NCBI RefSeq assembly: GCF_010894435.1
Contig: NZ_JAAIXZ010000011.1
Location: 186,001 to 250,000 of the forward strand
Source: Pyxidicoccus trucidator
GTDB taxonomy: Bacteria > Myxococcota > Myxococcia > Myxococcales > Myxococcaceae
Length of the DNA: 64,000 bases
Direction: 5' to 3'
Both the position numbers and the translations under genes were made by a program. Shown piece after piece: positions 53,027 through 62,308 of this stretch. Below the pieces are notes generated by a model. That model made no database searches. It worked only from the letters and a program-made list of their open reading frames with translations, and was not told the origin of the DNA. Every line of letters begins with the position of its first letter. Positions within the stretch are counted from its first letter, which is position 1.

Positions 53027-54562
53027 TTGAAAACGCTGCAGACGCTGGCCCTGACCGGGCTGCTTTCCCTGAGTGTGCCCGCCTGGGCCGGTGATTTCGT
53101 GGACACGCGCTTGTCGTTCGTCTTCGCGGACGACAACGTGCTCGCGGGCGCGGGTGAAACGACACCCAACAGCCCGAACGCACGGTTTGGCGCGGGCAAC
53201 CAGAACACCCAGTTCTACGACAACTTCAACACCCGGTTCTCCGGCTTCGAGTCGCTGTCGAACGTGGTGCTCTACAAGCGCGCGCCCGCGTTCTTCGAGG
53301 GGCTCACCACGGAGGCGGCGCTGACGCTGCTGGTGCTGGAGCGCCCCGCGGGTGGCGTCGACATCCGCGACAACTCCAGCTACATCCGCCTCAACTACCA
53401 GCCGCCGGGCTGGAGCGAGAAGGAGGGAATCTCCCTCGTCGGCTTCCCGGTGTCCGCGGACCGCTTCCGCCTGGGCTACGCCTACCGCATCTCCTGGGGC
53501 GGCAGCGGCGTGTTCACCACGCGCTCCGCCGCCAACGGCGTGCCGGGCGTCAAGCTCCAGATTACGCGCGACAAGTGGTACGCGTACGCTGGCGCCAAGA
53601 CGGCGCTGGTGCAGAACGAGCTCATCCTCGAGGAGGAGACGCTCTACGGCGCCATGGCCGGCGCCGGCTGGGACATCCTGGAGACGCTGCGGGTGGAAGG
53701 CGGCGTCGGCTACTTCCAGAAGGGCCTCGTTCCGGGCCTGGCGACGCTGGGTGTGGAGGCGCCGGTGAACGCCGCGGGCGCGTCCGCGCAGGTCGTCTAC
53801 CACGTGGGTGTGCCGGTGGGCACGAGCGTGGACTTCCGGCTCTACAAGAACGACCCGGACATCTACCAGCGCTTCTTCGCGCCCGAGGCGTACCCGGGTG
53901 GCCTCTCCTACTCCGTGTCGCTGGAGGGCAGCTACCTCTCGCAGACGCTGGAGAAGCCGGACGAGTTCGGCGCCACGCAGCCCCAGGGCGCCACCGCGCT
54001 GGCGCTGCAGGCGCGGGCGAAGCTGGACAACATGCGCTTCAGCGTGCTCGGCCTGGTCCGCAGCCTGTCCTATATCCAGTTCGAGGTGCCGGGCTTCCCC
54101 CCGTTCCAGGACTTCCCCGAGGGCACGCAGCTGAACCCGGAGATGTTCCTGGCGGTGGGCGCGGACTACCACTTCCCGTCCATGCACTTCACGCCGGGCT
54201 TCATCCTCGGCGTGCAGCAGCCGGCCTCGTTCCGCAGCCCCACCCCGGTGCTGGGCGGCAACAACCCGCCGGAGAACCTCATCGGCACGCGCACCGTGGT
54301 GGTGCGTGACGCCAACGCGCTCAGCATCCTCCCGGAGCTCTGCGGCCAGTCCAACACGGTCTGCAAGGCGGAGCCCATCTACTCGGCCAAGGCCACCTTC
54401 CGGTGGGATTTGTCCGACTCCGTGGCGGCCGTGGGCGAGGTCTACTACACGTACGACAACAACCGGACCACGTTCCGGGACGACATCACCGGCGTGTCGC
54501 AGCCCACGTTCGAGGACCCGCACGCGTTGGGCTTCAACACCCTGCTGCAGGCGCGCTTCTAG
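53027..54562 (+). CDS. Predicted outer-membrane beta-barrel protein, TTG start
   Basis: The 511-residue protein starts at TTG 53027, four to five bases after GAGAGGG. It has a signal peptide (LQTLALTGLLSLSVPAWA), then a run of amphipathic beta strands rich in Tyr, Phe and alternate hydrophobics (GAMAGAGWDILETLRVEGG, SVSLEGSYLSQTLEK, SAKATFRWDLSDSVAAVGE), and a final Phe in LQARF, the sorting signal for barrel assembly by BamA. No plug domain or TonB box. It is the third gene of the operon, 85 bases after the lipoprotein. Confidence 0.82.
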   Translation: MKTLQTLALTGLLSLSVPAWAGDFVDTRLSFVFADDNVLAGAGETTPNSPNARFGAGNQNTQFYDNFNTRFSGFESLSNVVLYKRAPAFFEGLTTEAALTLLVLERPAGGVDIRDNSSYIRLNYQPPGWSEKEGISLVGFPVSADRFRLGYAYRISWGGSGVFTTRSAANGVPGVKLQITRDKWYAYAGAKTALVQNELILEEETLYGAMAGAGWDILETLRVEGGVGYFQKGLVPGLATLGVEAPVNAAGASAQVVYHVGVPVGTSVDFRLYKNDPDIYQRFFAPEAYPGGLSYSVSLEGSYLSQTLEKPDEFGATQPQGATALALQARAKLDNMRFSVLGLVRSLSYIQFEVPGFPPFQDFPEGTQLNPEMFLAVGADYHFPSMHFTPGFILGVQQPASFRSPTPVLGGNNPPENLIGTRTVVVRDANALSILPELCGQSNTVCKAEPIYSAKATFRWDLSDSVAAVGEVYYTYDNNRTTFRDDITGVSQPTFEDPHALGFNTLLQARF

Positions 54563-54598
54563 TCTCCGACAGCCCTGAGGGGCCCGCTTGAAACACCG

Positions 54599-54630
54599 CG
54601 GCCCGGTTCCCCTCGCGGGGAGCCGGGCCG
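54599..54630. terminator. Bidirectional terminator hairpin between convergent genes
   Basis: A 14-base-pair stem (CGGCCCGGTTCCCC pairing with GGGGAGCCGGGCCG, one TG pair) and TCGC loop lies between the barrel gene and the ATPase gene. No U tract; very stable, so Rho-assisted stopping on both strands is plausible. Confidence 0.6.
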
Positions 54631-54659
54631 TCGCAGGTCCGGGCCTGGAGGGCTTCGCC

Positions 54660-56504
54660 TCAGGCGGACGTCATCCGCACCACCTCGTCGAAGGCGGTGA
54701 GGCCCTGGGCCAGCTTGCGCACGGCGGCCTCGCGCAGGGTGCGCATGCCGGAGCGGCGGGCCGCTTCCACCAGCTTGTCGTACGGGGCCTCGCGGGAGAT
54801 GAGGTCTCGCAGCTCGCCGCCGGAGGTGACGATTTCGAAGACGCCGGTGCGGCCCACGAAGCCGGTGCCCCGGCAGCGCACGCAGCCGGCGCCCCGGAGC
54901 AGCCGCACCCCGCCCGGCAGCAGCGGCAGCGGGGCCTGGAGCGCCAGCAGCTCGTCCGGGGTGAGCGTCGTCTCCTCCGCGCAGTGGCTGCACACGCGCC
55001 GCAGCAGGCGCTGGGCCATGACGCCGAGCAGGCTCTGCGCCAGGAGGAAGGACGGCACGCCGAGGTCCCTCATGCGCGCCACCGCGCCCAGCGCGTCGTT
55101 GGTGTGCAGCGTGGACAGCACGAGGTGGCCGGTGAGCGCGGCCTGGATGGCGTTCTCCGCCGTCTCCGCGTCTCGAATCTCGCCCACCATGATGACGTCC
55201 GGGTCCTGGCGCAGGATGTGGCGCAGCGCCCCCGCGAAGTCGAGCCCGGCCTTGGGCTGCACCTGCACCTGGTTGAAGGCGTCCCACACCATTTCGATGG
55301 GGTCTTCAATCGTGGTGACGTTGACGTCCGGCCCGGCCAGCGCCTTGAGCGCGGAGTAGAGCGTCGTCGTCTTGCCGCTGCCCGTGGGGCCGGTGACGAG
55401 GATGAGGCCGTGGGGCCTGTCTATCCACGACTCGAAGGCGCCCTTCTCGTCCTGCTCGAAGCCGAGCTGGGCGATGTCCTGCACCAGCGTCTCCGGGTCG
55501 AAGATGCGGATGACCACCTTCTCGCCGAAGGCGGTGGGCAGCGTGGACACGCGCAGCTCCACCTCGCGGCCGTCGCGCTCCGTCTTGATGCGGCCGTCCT
55601 GCGGCCGGCGCTTCTCGGAGATGTCGATGCGCGCCAGCATCTTCACGCGCGAGACGATGGGCGCGTGCACCTGCGCGGGCAGCGTGTACACGGGGTGCAG
55701 CACGCCGTCGATGCGCAGGCGCACCATGCTGGTGGCGCGCTTGGGCTCGACGTGGATGTCCGAGGCGCGGTTGTCGAACGCGTAGCGCAGCAGGTAGTCC
55801 ACCGCCTGCACCACCGGCTTGTCCGACGCCTCCAGCTCCTGGGTGCCGCTGAGCGACACCAGCTGCTCGAAGTTGGAGACCTGGGCCCCGGCGGAGGCGC
55901 CGCCGAAGTCGTCCGCCGCGCGAGCCAGCGTCTTGTTGAAGCCGTAGATGTGGGCGATGGACCGGAGGATGTCCGCCTTGGCGCACAGCACCGGCTCCAC
56001 CGGCAGCCCGGTGAGGCGGTAGAGGTTCTCGAAGAGCTCGCGGTCGAACGGGTTGGCCACCGCCACCATCAGCCGCCCCTGCTCGTTGCGCTCCAGCGGC
56101 AGCAGCACGTGCTTCTGCGCGTAGGGCCGGGACACCGTGCGCGTGGCCATGGCCATGTCCAGCTTGAGCGGGTCTATCTTCCGGTAGGCGATGCCCGCGG
56201 CCCGGGCGGCGGCCTCGGTGACGCGGTCCTCGTCCAGAACCCCGCGCCCGTTGGCCAGGGGCACCTGGAAGGCGGCCACCACCTCCACCGGCGACACGTC
56301 GTAGCGCGCCGCCTCCTTGCCCCCCGCGCCCGCCTGCGCCTTGAGGACGCGCGCACGCGCGGCCGGCTCGCGGGCCAGCACCTCCTGCGCCTGCTGGGGC
56401 GTCAGCAGCCCCTGGCCCACCAGCGCCTCCAGCACGAAGAGCGTGGTGAAGTCGTCGCGGCTCCGCGAGGGGGTGCCGCCCGAGCCACTCACTGCCTGTG
56501 CCAA
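54660..56504 (-). CDS. GspE/PilB-type secretion/pilus ATPase
   Basis: The 614-residue protein has an N-terminal MshEN-like region (about 15-180; EDRVTEAAARAAGIAYRKI), a middle N2 domain with SDIHVEPKRATSMVRLRIDG and the ATPase core: GPTGSGKTTTLYSAL (Walker A), VTTIEDPIEMV, RHILRQDPDVIMVGEIRD (Walker B/Asp box) and GHLVLSTLHTNDA (His box). A CxxC-CxxC zinc region (CSHCAEE, CVRCRGTG) is present near 510-560. Such ATPases drive type IV pilus or type II secretion assembly; the partner genes are not nearby. Its start overlaps the upstream protease gene by 16 bases. Confidence 0.92.
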   Translation of the reverse strand: MAQAVSGSGGTPSRSRDDFTTLFVLEALVGQGLLTPQQAQEVLAREPAARARVLKAQAGAGGKEAARYDVSPVEVVAAFQVPLANGRGVLDEDRVTEAAARAAGIAYRKIDPLKLDMAMATRTVSRPYAQKHVLLPLERNEQGRLMVAVANPFDRELFENLYRLTGLPVEPVLCAKADILRSIAHIYGFNKTLARAADDFGGASAGAQVSNFEQLVSLSGTQELEASDKPVVQAVDYLLRYAFDNRASDIHVEPKRATSMVRLRIDGVLHPVYTLPAQVHAPIVSRVKMLARIDISEKRRPQDGRIKTERDGREVELRVSTLPTAFGEKVVIRIFDPETLVQDIAQLGFEQDEKGAFESWIDRPHGLILVTGPTGSGKTTTLYSALKALAGPDVNVTTIEDPIEMVWDAFNQVQVQPKAGLDFAGALRHILRQDPDVIMVGEIRDAETAENAIQAALTGHLVLSTLHTNDALGAVARMRDLGVPSFLLAQSLLGVMAQRLLRRVCSHCAEETTLTPDELLALQAPLPLLPGGVRLLRGAGCVRCRGTGFVGRTGVFEIVTSGGELRDLISREAPYDKLVEAARRSGMRTLREAAVRKLAQGLTAFDEVVRMTSA

Positions 56505-58288
56505 GCCCGTCTCCTTCCCGTCACCAGCAGCAGCACCACCAGCCCGCCGAGGAACGCCGCGGCGGACATCGGAGCACCCTGGCAGCCACAGCCTCCCGGC
56601 CCGCCCACGGAGCCCTCCGCGCCACCGTCCGTGGGGACGGGAGGCGGGGTGCCCGCGTCATTGCAGAGCGCGCACGTGCCGGCGTCCGGGCGCGCGGTAG
56701 GATCGTAACAGGCGCCTCCGGCACCGCAGAGCGTGTTGGGCGGGCAGTCCTGGCTGGACCGGCAGGCCGCCAGGCAGGCCGCGCCGTCCTCCACCGCGCT
56801 GCACTGCACCGGCGAGGTGCACGAGCCCTGCGAGCAGTCGCGCACGCAGGCCCGCTCTCCCTGGGGGCTGACCACGCGGCACGTGGTGCCACCCGGGCAC
56901 GAGCACGCCTGCAGGGAGCACGGCTGCGCGCACACGCCCTGCGGGTTGCCGTTGAGCAGCAGGCAGTACTGGTTGGTGCCGCACTGGTTGTCCGCCGTGC
57001 ACGAATCACCCACCTGCCGCCCGGACGTCTGGCGGACCACGCAGACGCGGTCGCACAGGCGGCACACGGAGTCGCTCGCGCAGTCCACGTCGCCGTAGCA
57101 GGCGGGGACGCACAGGTCGCCCTCGGGCCGCCGCGCGCACGTGTAGCCGGGGCGGCAGTCGCCCGGCGTGGCGCCACAGCGCTTGAGGCACACCTGCCCC
57201 TGGCCTTCCACCTGGGCGCACTCCGCGCCACCGGGACAGGTGCCCCGGCCGCTGCACGACTCGGTGCAGTACCCGTCGTCCCAGCGGTCGAAGCCGCTGC
57301 CCGTCCCGGAGGGCGGCACCGTGGGAGGGATGCAGCGGCCGTTCGCGGAGCCGCAGCTCCCCGTGCTCGAGTCACACTCGCGGCCCACCGGGGTGAGGGA
57401 GTCCGGCAGCGCCGGCAGGCACGCCTTCGTGAAGCCGGAGACGGCGGTGGAGGCGCGGCACACGTACGGGGCCGGGCACTCGCCCTCGGTGACGCCGGCG
57501 CAGCCCCTGGCGCACACCTGGAGGTTGGTGCTGGTGCCGCTGGTGGTGGACGGGACGGTGGCGCACGTCAGGCCGTTGGAGCAGGTCCCCGGGCCCGTGC
57601 ACGGCGAGCCCACCGCGCCCGTCTGGGGATAGAACCGGCAGAGCGCCGTGCGGTCATAAGCGGCGACGAAGCGCCGGCTCTCGCCCGGCCTCAGCACGGC
57701 GTACATCACCGCGTTGCTGCTATCGACGTCGTAGGTGTTGCCCAGGCCCAGGCAGTGGCCAAGCTCGTGCATCAGCACGCTGCGCAGGTCCATGGCGTCC
57801 GCGGGCGTGGTCGCCAGGGTGGACCAGCGGAAGTCCACCGCGTTGAGGTAGATGTCGCACTGGTAGACGTAGCCACCGAAGGTCAGCGGCCGGGCGGCCG
57901 AGGTGAGGCCTCCCCCGTTCAGCGTGTCGCGGTAGCGCGGGTCCTGGCTCTCCGTCACCCAGACGGGGACCACGGTGAAGCGGTCCGTGGGGTCCGCGAC
58001 GGTCGTCATCGGCGAGCCGTTGGTGGCACGGGACACGAACTGGAACGCGGGCCAGGCGCAGTCCACGTCCTCCCAGGCCTGGAATGCCGCCTTCGTCGCG
58101 GTCTCCACCTCGCTCAAGTCGGTGTCCGCGGGCCGGCTGCTCCGGGCATCCAGGTAGTAGCGGAGCCGGTCCTGGCTGCTGTTGAGCACCCGGTGACCCA
58201 GGTCTGTGTACTCCGTCTGAGCCATCGCCGTGGTGGACAGCACCAGCAGCCCGAGCGCCCACGCGCCCCGCAGCAGACCCCGCATCAT
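56489..58288 (-). CDS. Cysteine-rich matrixin-like protein with MYXO-CTERM tail
   Basis: The 599-residue protein has a signal peptide (MMRGLLRGAWALGLLVLSTTA) and an N-terminal metzincin region with HELGHCLGLGN: His 174, Glu 175 and His 178 are kept but the third position is Asn 184 instead of His or Asp. A Met-turn (AVMYAVL) follows. Residues 230-540 hold cysteine-rich modules (more than 40 cysteines), giving disulfide-rich repeats. The tail GGCGCQGAPMSAAAF, hydrophobic helix, TGRRRAWHRQ is a strong MYXO-CTERM signal. ATG 58288 has GGAGGAG upstream. It overlaps the downstream ATPase gene. Confidence 0.88.
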   Translation of the reverse strand: MMRGLLRGAWALGLLVLSTTAMAQTEYTDLGHRVLNSSQDRLRYYLDARSSRPADTDLSEVETATKAAFQAWEDVDCAWPAFQFVSRATNGSPMTTVADPTDRFTVVPVWVTESQDPRYRDTLNGGGLTSAARPLTFGGYVYQCDIYLNAVDFRWSTLATTPADAMDLRSVLMHELGHCLGLGNTYDVDSSNAVMYAVLRPGESRRFVAAYDRTALCRFYPQTGAVGSPCTGPGTCSNGLTCATVPSTTSGTSTNLQVCARGCAGVTEGECPAPYVCRASTAVSGFTKACLPALPDSLTPVGRECDSSTGSCGSANGRCIPPTVPPSGTGSGFDRWDDGYCTESCSGRGTCPGGAECAQVEGQGQVCLKRCGATPGDCRPGYTCARRPEGDLCVPACYGDVDCASDSVCRLCDRVCVVRQTSGRQVGDSCTADNQCGTNQYCLLLNGNPQGVCAQPCSLQACSCPGGTTCRVVSPQGERACVRDCSQGSCTSPVQCSAVEDGAACLAACRSSQDCPPNTLCGAGGACYDPTARPDAGTCALCNDAGTPPPVPTDGGAEGSVGGPGGCGCQGAPMSAAAFLGGLVVLLLVTGRRRAWHRQ

Positions 58289-58334
58289 CGCTCCACTCCT
58301 CCACGTCGGACCGCGCGCCCGACGGGCGGGGAGC

Positions 58335-59096
58335 TTAGCCGCGAACCGCCCGGACGGTGGCATCCACCAGCGACTCCATGGTGGGGCGCTCCGCGACGGC
58401 GGCCGCGGGCATGCCCAGGCGCTCCAGGGCCGCCGCCGTGGTGGGGCCGATGGCCACCACGCGCGCGGTGCCCAGGCGCTCGCGGCCCGCCGCCTCCAGG
58501 AAGGCCTCGGCGGTGCGCGGCGAGGCGAAGAGCGCCACGTCCGGAGGCGTGGACTCCAGCAGGGCCAGCGCCTCCGGCGGCATCGGCGCGGGCGTGGAGC
58601 GGTAGGCCGTCACCCGGGTGACGAGCACGCCCACGTCCCGCAACCCGTCCTCCAGCTCGCGCCGGCCCTCCTCGGCGGCGGGCAGGAGCACCTCGTCGCC
58701 CACCTGGAGTGTGTCCTTGATGAGCTGGAAGAGCGCCTCGCCCGTGCCCTCCTCCGGCTCCGCGGAGACCTCCAGGCCGAAGGCCTCGGCGGTGCGCGCG
58801 GTGCGGGGGCCCACGGCGGCCACCTTCACGCGGTGCAGCCGGTGCGCGGTGCCGGCCTCGCGCAGCGCCTCCATCAGCGCCTCCACCGAGGACGGGCTGG
58901 CGAACACCACCCACTTGTACCGCTGGATGTGCTCGGCCGCGGACGCCAGCGGACGCGGGTCCTCCGGCGGACGCAGCTCCAGGAGGGGGACGCTGAGCAC
59001 CTCCGCGCCCTCGTCCTCCAGGAGGAAGCACAGCTCTTCGGCCCGCTCACGCGGGCGCGTCACCAAGACTCGGATGCCTTCCAGTCGCCGTTCCAC
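58335..59096 (-). CDS. hemD: Uroporphyrinogen-III synthase
   Basis: HemD closes and inverts ring D of hydroxymethylbilane to give uroporphyrinogen III. The 253-residue protein has the expected two-lobe Rossmann-like layout (VLVTRPRERAEELCFLLEDEG, KWVVFASPSSVEALMEAL, DVALFASPRTAEAFLEA, VVAIGPTTAAALERLGMP), and HemD is known to be poorly conserved, so context adds weight: it follows hemC by 11 bases in the haem operon. Length matches the family (about 245). It is the last haem gene here. Confidence 0.9.
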   Translation of the reverse strand: MERRLEGIRVLVTRPRERAEELCFLLEDEGAEVLSVPLLELRPPEDPRPLASAAEHIQRYKWVVFASPSSVEALMEALREAGTAHRLHRVKVAAVGPRTARTAEAFGLEVSAEPEEGTGEALFQLIKDTLQVGDEVLLPAAEEGRRELEDGLRDVGVLVTRVTAYRSTPAPMPPEALALLESTPPDVALFASPRTAEAFLEAAGRERLGTARVVAIGPTTAAALERLGMPAAAVAERPTMESLVDATVRAVRG

Positions 59097-59107
59097 GCGG
59101 GCGCACT

Positions 59108-60049
59108 CTAGGACTCCCGGGCCTCCGCGCGGCGAGCGAAATCTCGCAGGATGTCCGCCGCGCCACGTGACAGCAGGTCGTCCGCCAGGACTTCACCCAG
59201 CGCGTGGGCGCTCGCCACCGGGCCGCGCACCTCGCCGCGCACCACGTGGGTGCCGTCCGGACGGCCCACCAGCCCGCGCAGGTACACGGTGCCCTCGGAC
59301 ACGGTGGCATGGCCGGCCAGCGGCACGGTGCAGCCGCCCTCCAGCTTCGCCAGCAGCGCGCGCTCGGCCGTCACGGCGATGCGAGTGGTGGCGTCGTCCA
59401 GTGGCGCCAGCAGTCCGCGCACTGCCACGTCGTCCGTGCGGCATTGGATGGCCAGCACCCCCTGCCCCACCGCGGGCAGGCTCACCTCGGTGGGCAGCAC
59501 CTGGGTGATGACGCCGTCCAGGCCCAGCCGCTTCAGGCCGGCGTACGCCAGCACCGCGCCCGCCAACCCCAGCTCGCGCGTCTTCGCCAGCCGCGTCTGC
59601 ACGTTGCCGCGCAGGCTGACGACCTCCAGGTCCGGCCGCCCCGAGCGCAGGATGCAGCTGCGACGCAGCGACGACGTGCCCACGCGCGCGCCCTGAGGCA
59701 GCGTGTCCAGCGTCAGCCCGGAGGTGCCACAGAAGGCGTCGCGCGGGTCTTCGCGCGTCGGCAGCGCCGCGAGCATCAGCCCCTCGGGCAGCACGGACGT
59801 CATGTCCTTCAGGCTGTGCACGGCCAGGTCGGCGCGGCCGTCAATCAGGGCCTGCTCGATTTCCTTCACGAACAGCCCCTTGCCCCCGACGGCGGACAGT
59901 GGCGCGGACAGGAAGCGGTCGCCCTCGGTGGTCATCTCCACCAGGGACACCTCGAGCCCCGGGTGCCGGGCGGCCAGCAGCGCGCCCACGTGGCGGGCCT
60001 GCCAGAGCGCCAGCGGACTCTGACGGGTGGCGATGCGCACGGCCTTCAT
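59108..60049 (-). CDS. hemC: Porphobilinogen deaminase (hydroxymethylbilane synthase)
   Basis: HemC joins four porphobilinogens into hydroxymethylbilane. The 313-residue protein opens [18 protein letters not shown], as expected, and carries [12 protein letters not shown] with the catalytic Asp, GTSSLRR, and [15 protein letters not shown], where the Cys carries the dipyrromethane cofactor. ATG 60049 overlaps the hemA stop by four bases, implying coupled translation. It is followed by hemD. The normal haem pathway of a Glu-tRNA-based organism is implied by hemA upstream. Confidence 0.96.
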   Translation of the reverse strand: MKAVRIATRQSPLALWQARHVGALLAARHPGLEVSLVEMTTEGDRFLSAPLSAVGGKGLFVKEIEQALIDGRADLAVHSLKDMTSVLPEGLMLAALPTREDPRDAFCGTSGLTLDTLPQGARVGTSSLRRSCILRSGRPDLEVVSLRGNVQTRLAKTRELGLAGAVLAYAGLKRLGLDGVITQVLPTEVSLPAVGQGVLAIQCRTDDVAVRGLLAPLDDATTRIAVTAERALLAKLEGGCTVPLAGHATVSEGTVYLRGLVGRPDGTHVVRGEVRGPVASAHALGEVLADDLLSRGAADILRDFARRAEARES

Positions 60050-61377
60050 CGCTTGGCCCCCGTGGCGGCCTGAGCGGCGGCGGGCAGCGGGGTGGCGGAC
60101 GGGGCGGAGGCCTCTTCCACCTCGCCCTCCAGCAGGCCGAACAGCTCGGCGGCGGCGCCGGCCAGGCGGTTGCCCTCGCCCTCCGGGCCCACGGCGCGCA
60201 GGCGCGAGGTGGGCTCATGCAGCAGCTTGTTGACGATGGCTCGGCCCATGGCCTCGATGCTCTTGCGTTGCTTGTCGTTGAGTCCGTCGCCCAGGGCGCC
60301 CAGCGTGCGCTCCACCTCGGCGCGGGCAATGGCCTCGGCGCGCTGGCGCAGGCGGGCCAGCACCGGCGTGCCCTCGCGCAGGGCGCGCTCCTTGACGAAG
60401 CGGGCCACCTCCTGCGCCACCAGCACGCCCGCCTTCTGCGCCTCCTCGGCGCGCGCGGCGGCGTTGTCCGCGACGAACTTCTGGATGTCGTCCACGTCGT
60501 AGGCGTGCACCCAGTTCAGCGTGCCCACGCCCGGGTCGATGTCTCGCGGCACGGCCAGGTCCACCATGAACAGCGGCCGGTGCCTGCGGGCCTTGCCCAC
60601 CGCGCCGACGTTCTCCTTCGTGAAGAGGGGCACCGGCGACGCCGTGCTGCACACCACCACGTCCGCGGCGGCCAGCAGCGCGAACAGCTCCTCGAAGGGG
60701 CGCGCCGTGCCGCCCACCTCGGCGGCCAGCCCTTCGGCGCGCGCCAGGGTGCGGTTGGTGATGAGCAGCTTCGTGGCGCCCGCGCCCTTCAGGTGACGCG
60801 CCGCCAGCTCGCCCATCTCCCCCGCGCCCACCACCAGCACCGTCTTGCCATTCAGGCCGTCGAACACCTTGCTCGCCAGTTGCACCGCCGCCGCCGCCAT
60901 GGACGTGGACGCGCGGCCGATGGCCGTCTCCGTGCGCACCCGCTTGGCGCAGCTGAAGGCCGCCGCGCACGCGCGCGTCAGCTCGCCACGCACCGCGCCC
61001 GCGCCCTGGCCCCGCTCGAAGGCGTCCTTCACCTGCCCCAGGATTTGCGCCTCGCCCAGCACCATGGAGTCCAGGCTGCCCGCCACGCGGAACAGGTGCA
61101 CCAGCGCGTTCTCCCCCTGGTGCTCGTACAGGTGCTCCAGCGCCTCGGGGCCGCCCAGCGACTGCAGCTCCGACACCACGCGCTGCCGCGCCAGGGCGGC
61201 GTCCGGCGCGGAGAGGTACACCTCCACGCGGTTGCAGGTGGACACCCAGAGCGCCTCGACGGGCGCCTGCGCCAGCCGCTGGACCACCTCCACCTGCCGG
61301 GACTCGGTCAGGGCCAGCCGCTCACGAACCGCCAGGGGCGCCGTCCGGTGGGACAGGCCGATGCAGATGAGCTCCAT
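60046..61377 (-). CDS. hemA: Glutamyl-tRNA reductase
   Basis: HemA reduces glutamate on tRNA-Glu to glutamate-1-semialdehyde, the first committed step of haem synthesis in most bacteria. The 443-residue protein has [27 protein letters not shown] with nucleophile Cys 48, [16 protein letters not shown], and an NADPH-binding [17 protein letters not shown]. Start ATG 61377 follows the upstream gene by two bases; no other in-frame start is convincing. The tail after about 425 is Ala/Pro-rich. It forms an operon with hemC and hemD. Confidence 0.96.
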   Translation of the reverse strand: MELICIGLSHRTAPLAVRERLALTESRQVEVVQRLAQAPVEALWVSTCNRVEVYLSAPDAALARQRVVSELQSLGGPEALEHLYEHQGENALVHLFRVAGSLDSMVLGEAQILGQVKDAFERGQGAGAVRGELTRACAAAFSCAKRVRTETAIGRASTSMAAAAVQLASKVFDGLNGKTVLVVGAGEMGELAARHLKGAGATKLLITNRTLARAEGLAAEVGGTARPFEELFALLAAADVVVCSTASPVPLFTKENVGAVGKARRHRPLFMVDLAVPRDIDPGVGTLNWVHAYDVDDIQKFVADNAAARAEEAQKAGVLVAQEVARFVKERALREGTPVLARLRQRAEAIARAEVERTLGALGDGLNDKQRKSIEAMGRAIVNKLLHEPTSRLRAVGPEGEGNRLAGAAAELFGLLEGEVEEASAPSATPLPAAAQAATGAKR

Positions 61378-61379
61378 AC

Positions 61380-62201
61380 TCAGGGCAACCTCATCGCCGC
61401 GGCCGTCGGCGCCGCCAGGTCGTAGGAGGAGAGGAAGGACACCAGCACCAGGCAGAAGCCGGCCATGGTGAGCAGCGCCACCCGGCGCCCGCGCCACCCG
61501 GCGAAGATGCGCGCATTCACCAGCGCGGCGAAGACGGCCCACGCCACCAGCGTGGCAATCACCTTGCCGTCCCAGTTCCAGCCCAGGCCCGGAGCGGTGG
61601 TGACGAAGAAGGCCCCGGTGGCCAGCGTCACCGACAGCGCGATGAAGCCCCACACCACCAACCGCCGGTTGAGGGTGTCCAGGAACTCCAGCGAGGGCAG
61701 GCGCGAGAAGAGCAGGCCGAAGCGCTTGGCCTTCACCTGCCGCTCCATGAGGATGTACATGACGCCCACCCCCGCGGCGATGGCGAACGCCGCCAGCCCC
61801 AGCAGCGCGAGGGTGATGTGCAGCGGCAGCAGCGGCTGGCGCACTCCCGGGGGCAGCGGCGCCTGACCGCCCTGCAGCAGCAGGCCCGGTATCAGCACCG
61901 TCACCGCCAGCGGGGTGAGGAAGGCGCCGATGACGGGCCGGCGGTAGCGCACATCCAGCGCCAGGAAGATGGCCAGCAGCAGGAAGGCCAGCGCGGAGAA
62001 GCCCTGGGCGAGGCCCACGGGGCGCCCTTCCTGGACGCCCAGCAGCTCGAAGAGGGCCACGCCGTGCAGCGCAAGGCCACCCCCCACCAGCACGCGGCCC
62101 ACCGTGGCCAGGGCCTCGGTCTGTCGGACGAGGTAGGCAAGGTAGAGCACGGCGGCGATGCCATAGGCGTGGCAGGCGAGTGAGACGAGCGTATGGCTCA
62201 T
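61380..62201 (-). CDS. CcsA/HemX-type membrane protein, cytochrome c assembly family
   Basis: The protein has about eight hydrophobic helices and the cytochrome c assembly (CcsA/CcmC/HemX) features: PLLPLHITLALLGLAAFAIA with the His and a WNWDGK segment near a WWD-like position (only partial), plus VMYILMERQVKA. In several bacteria a HemX/CcsA-like gene precedes hemA, as here, and HemX is thought to affect haem synthesis; haem export or control is thus plausible. ATG 62201 is used; GTG 62207 is two codons upstream. It overlaps no gene and lies two bases before hemA. Confidence 0.85.
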   Translation of the reverse strand: MSHTLVSLACHAYGIAAVLYLAYLVRQTEALATVGRVLVGGGLALHGVALFELLGVQEGRPVGLAQGFSALAFLLLAIFLALDVRYRRPVIGAFLTPLAVTVLIPGLLLQGGQAPLPPGVRQPLLPLHITLALLGLAAFAIAAGVGVMYILMERQVKAKRFGLLFSRLPSLEFLDTLNRRLVVWGFIALSVTLATGAFFVTTAPGLGWNWDGKVIATLVAWAVFAALVNARIFAGWRGRRVALLTMAGFCLVLVSFLSSYDLAAPTAAAMRLP

Positions 62202-62224
62202 GGGCACAGGCTCTCAACCACGAG

Positions 62225-62308
62225 AGACGGGCGAATCAGCCCGCCTTGTTGGCGATGGGCGGCTGCGCCCATCTTGTTTTGAAGACGGGCGAATCAGCCC
62301 ATCTTGTT
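62225..62308. repeat. Imperfect direct repeats containing the end of a gene
   Basis: Two 26-base copies (62225-62250 and 62283-62308, 58 bases apart, two mismatches) of a stretch starting AGACGGGCGAATCAGCCC, plus a third partial GCCCATCTTGTT at 62267-62278. The right copy includes the last codons and stop of the 62294 gene. Confidence 0.8.

Noticed and set aside
62251-62280. Hairpin GATGGGC-GCCCATC followed by TTGTTTT as an intrinsic terminator
   Set aside because: The T-rich side faces the plus strand, where no gene ends; it more likely belongs to the local repeats.
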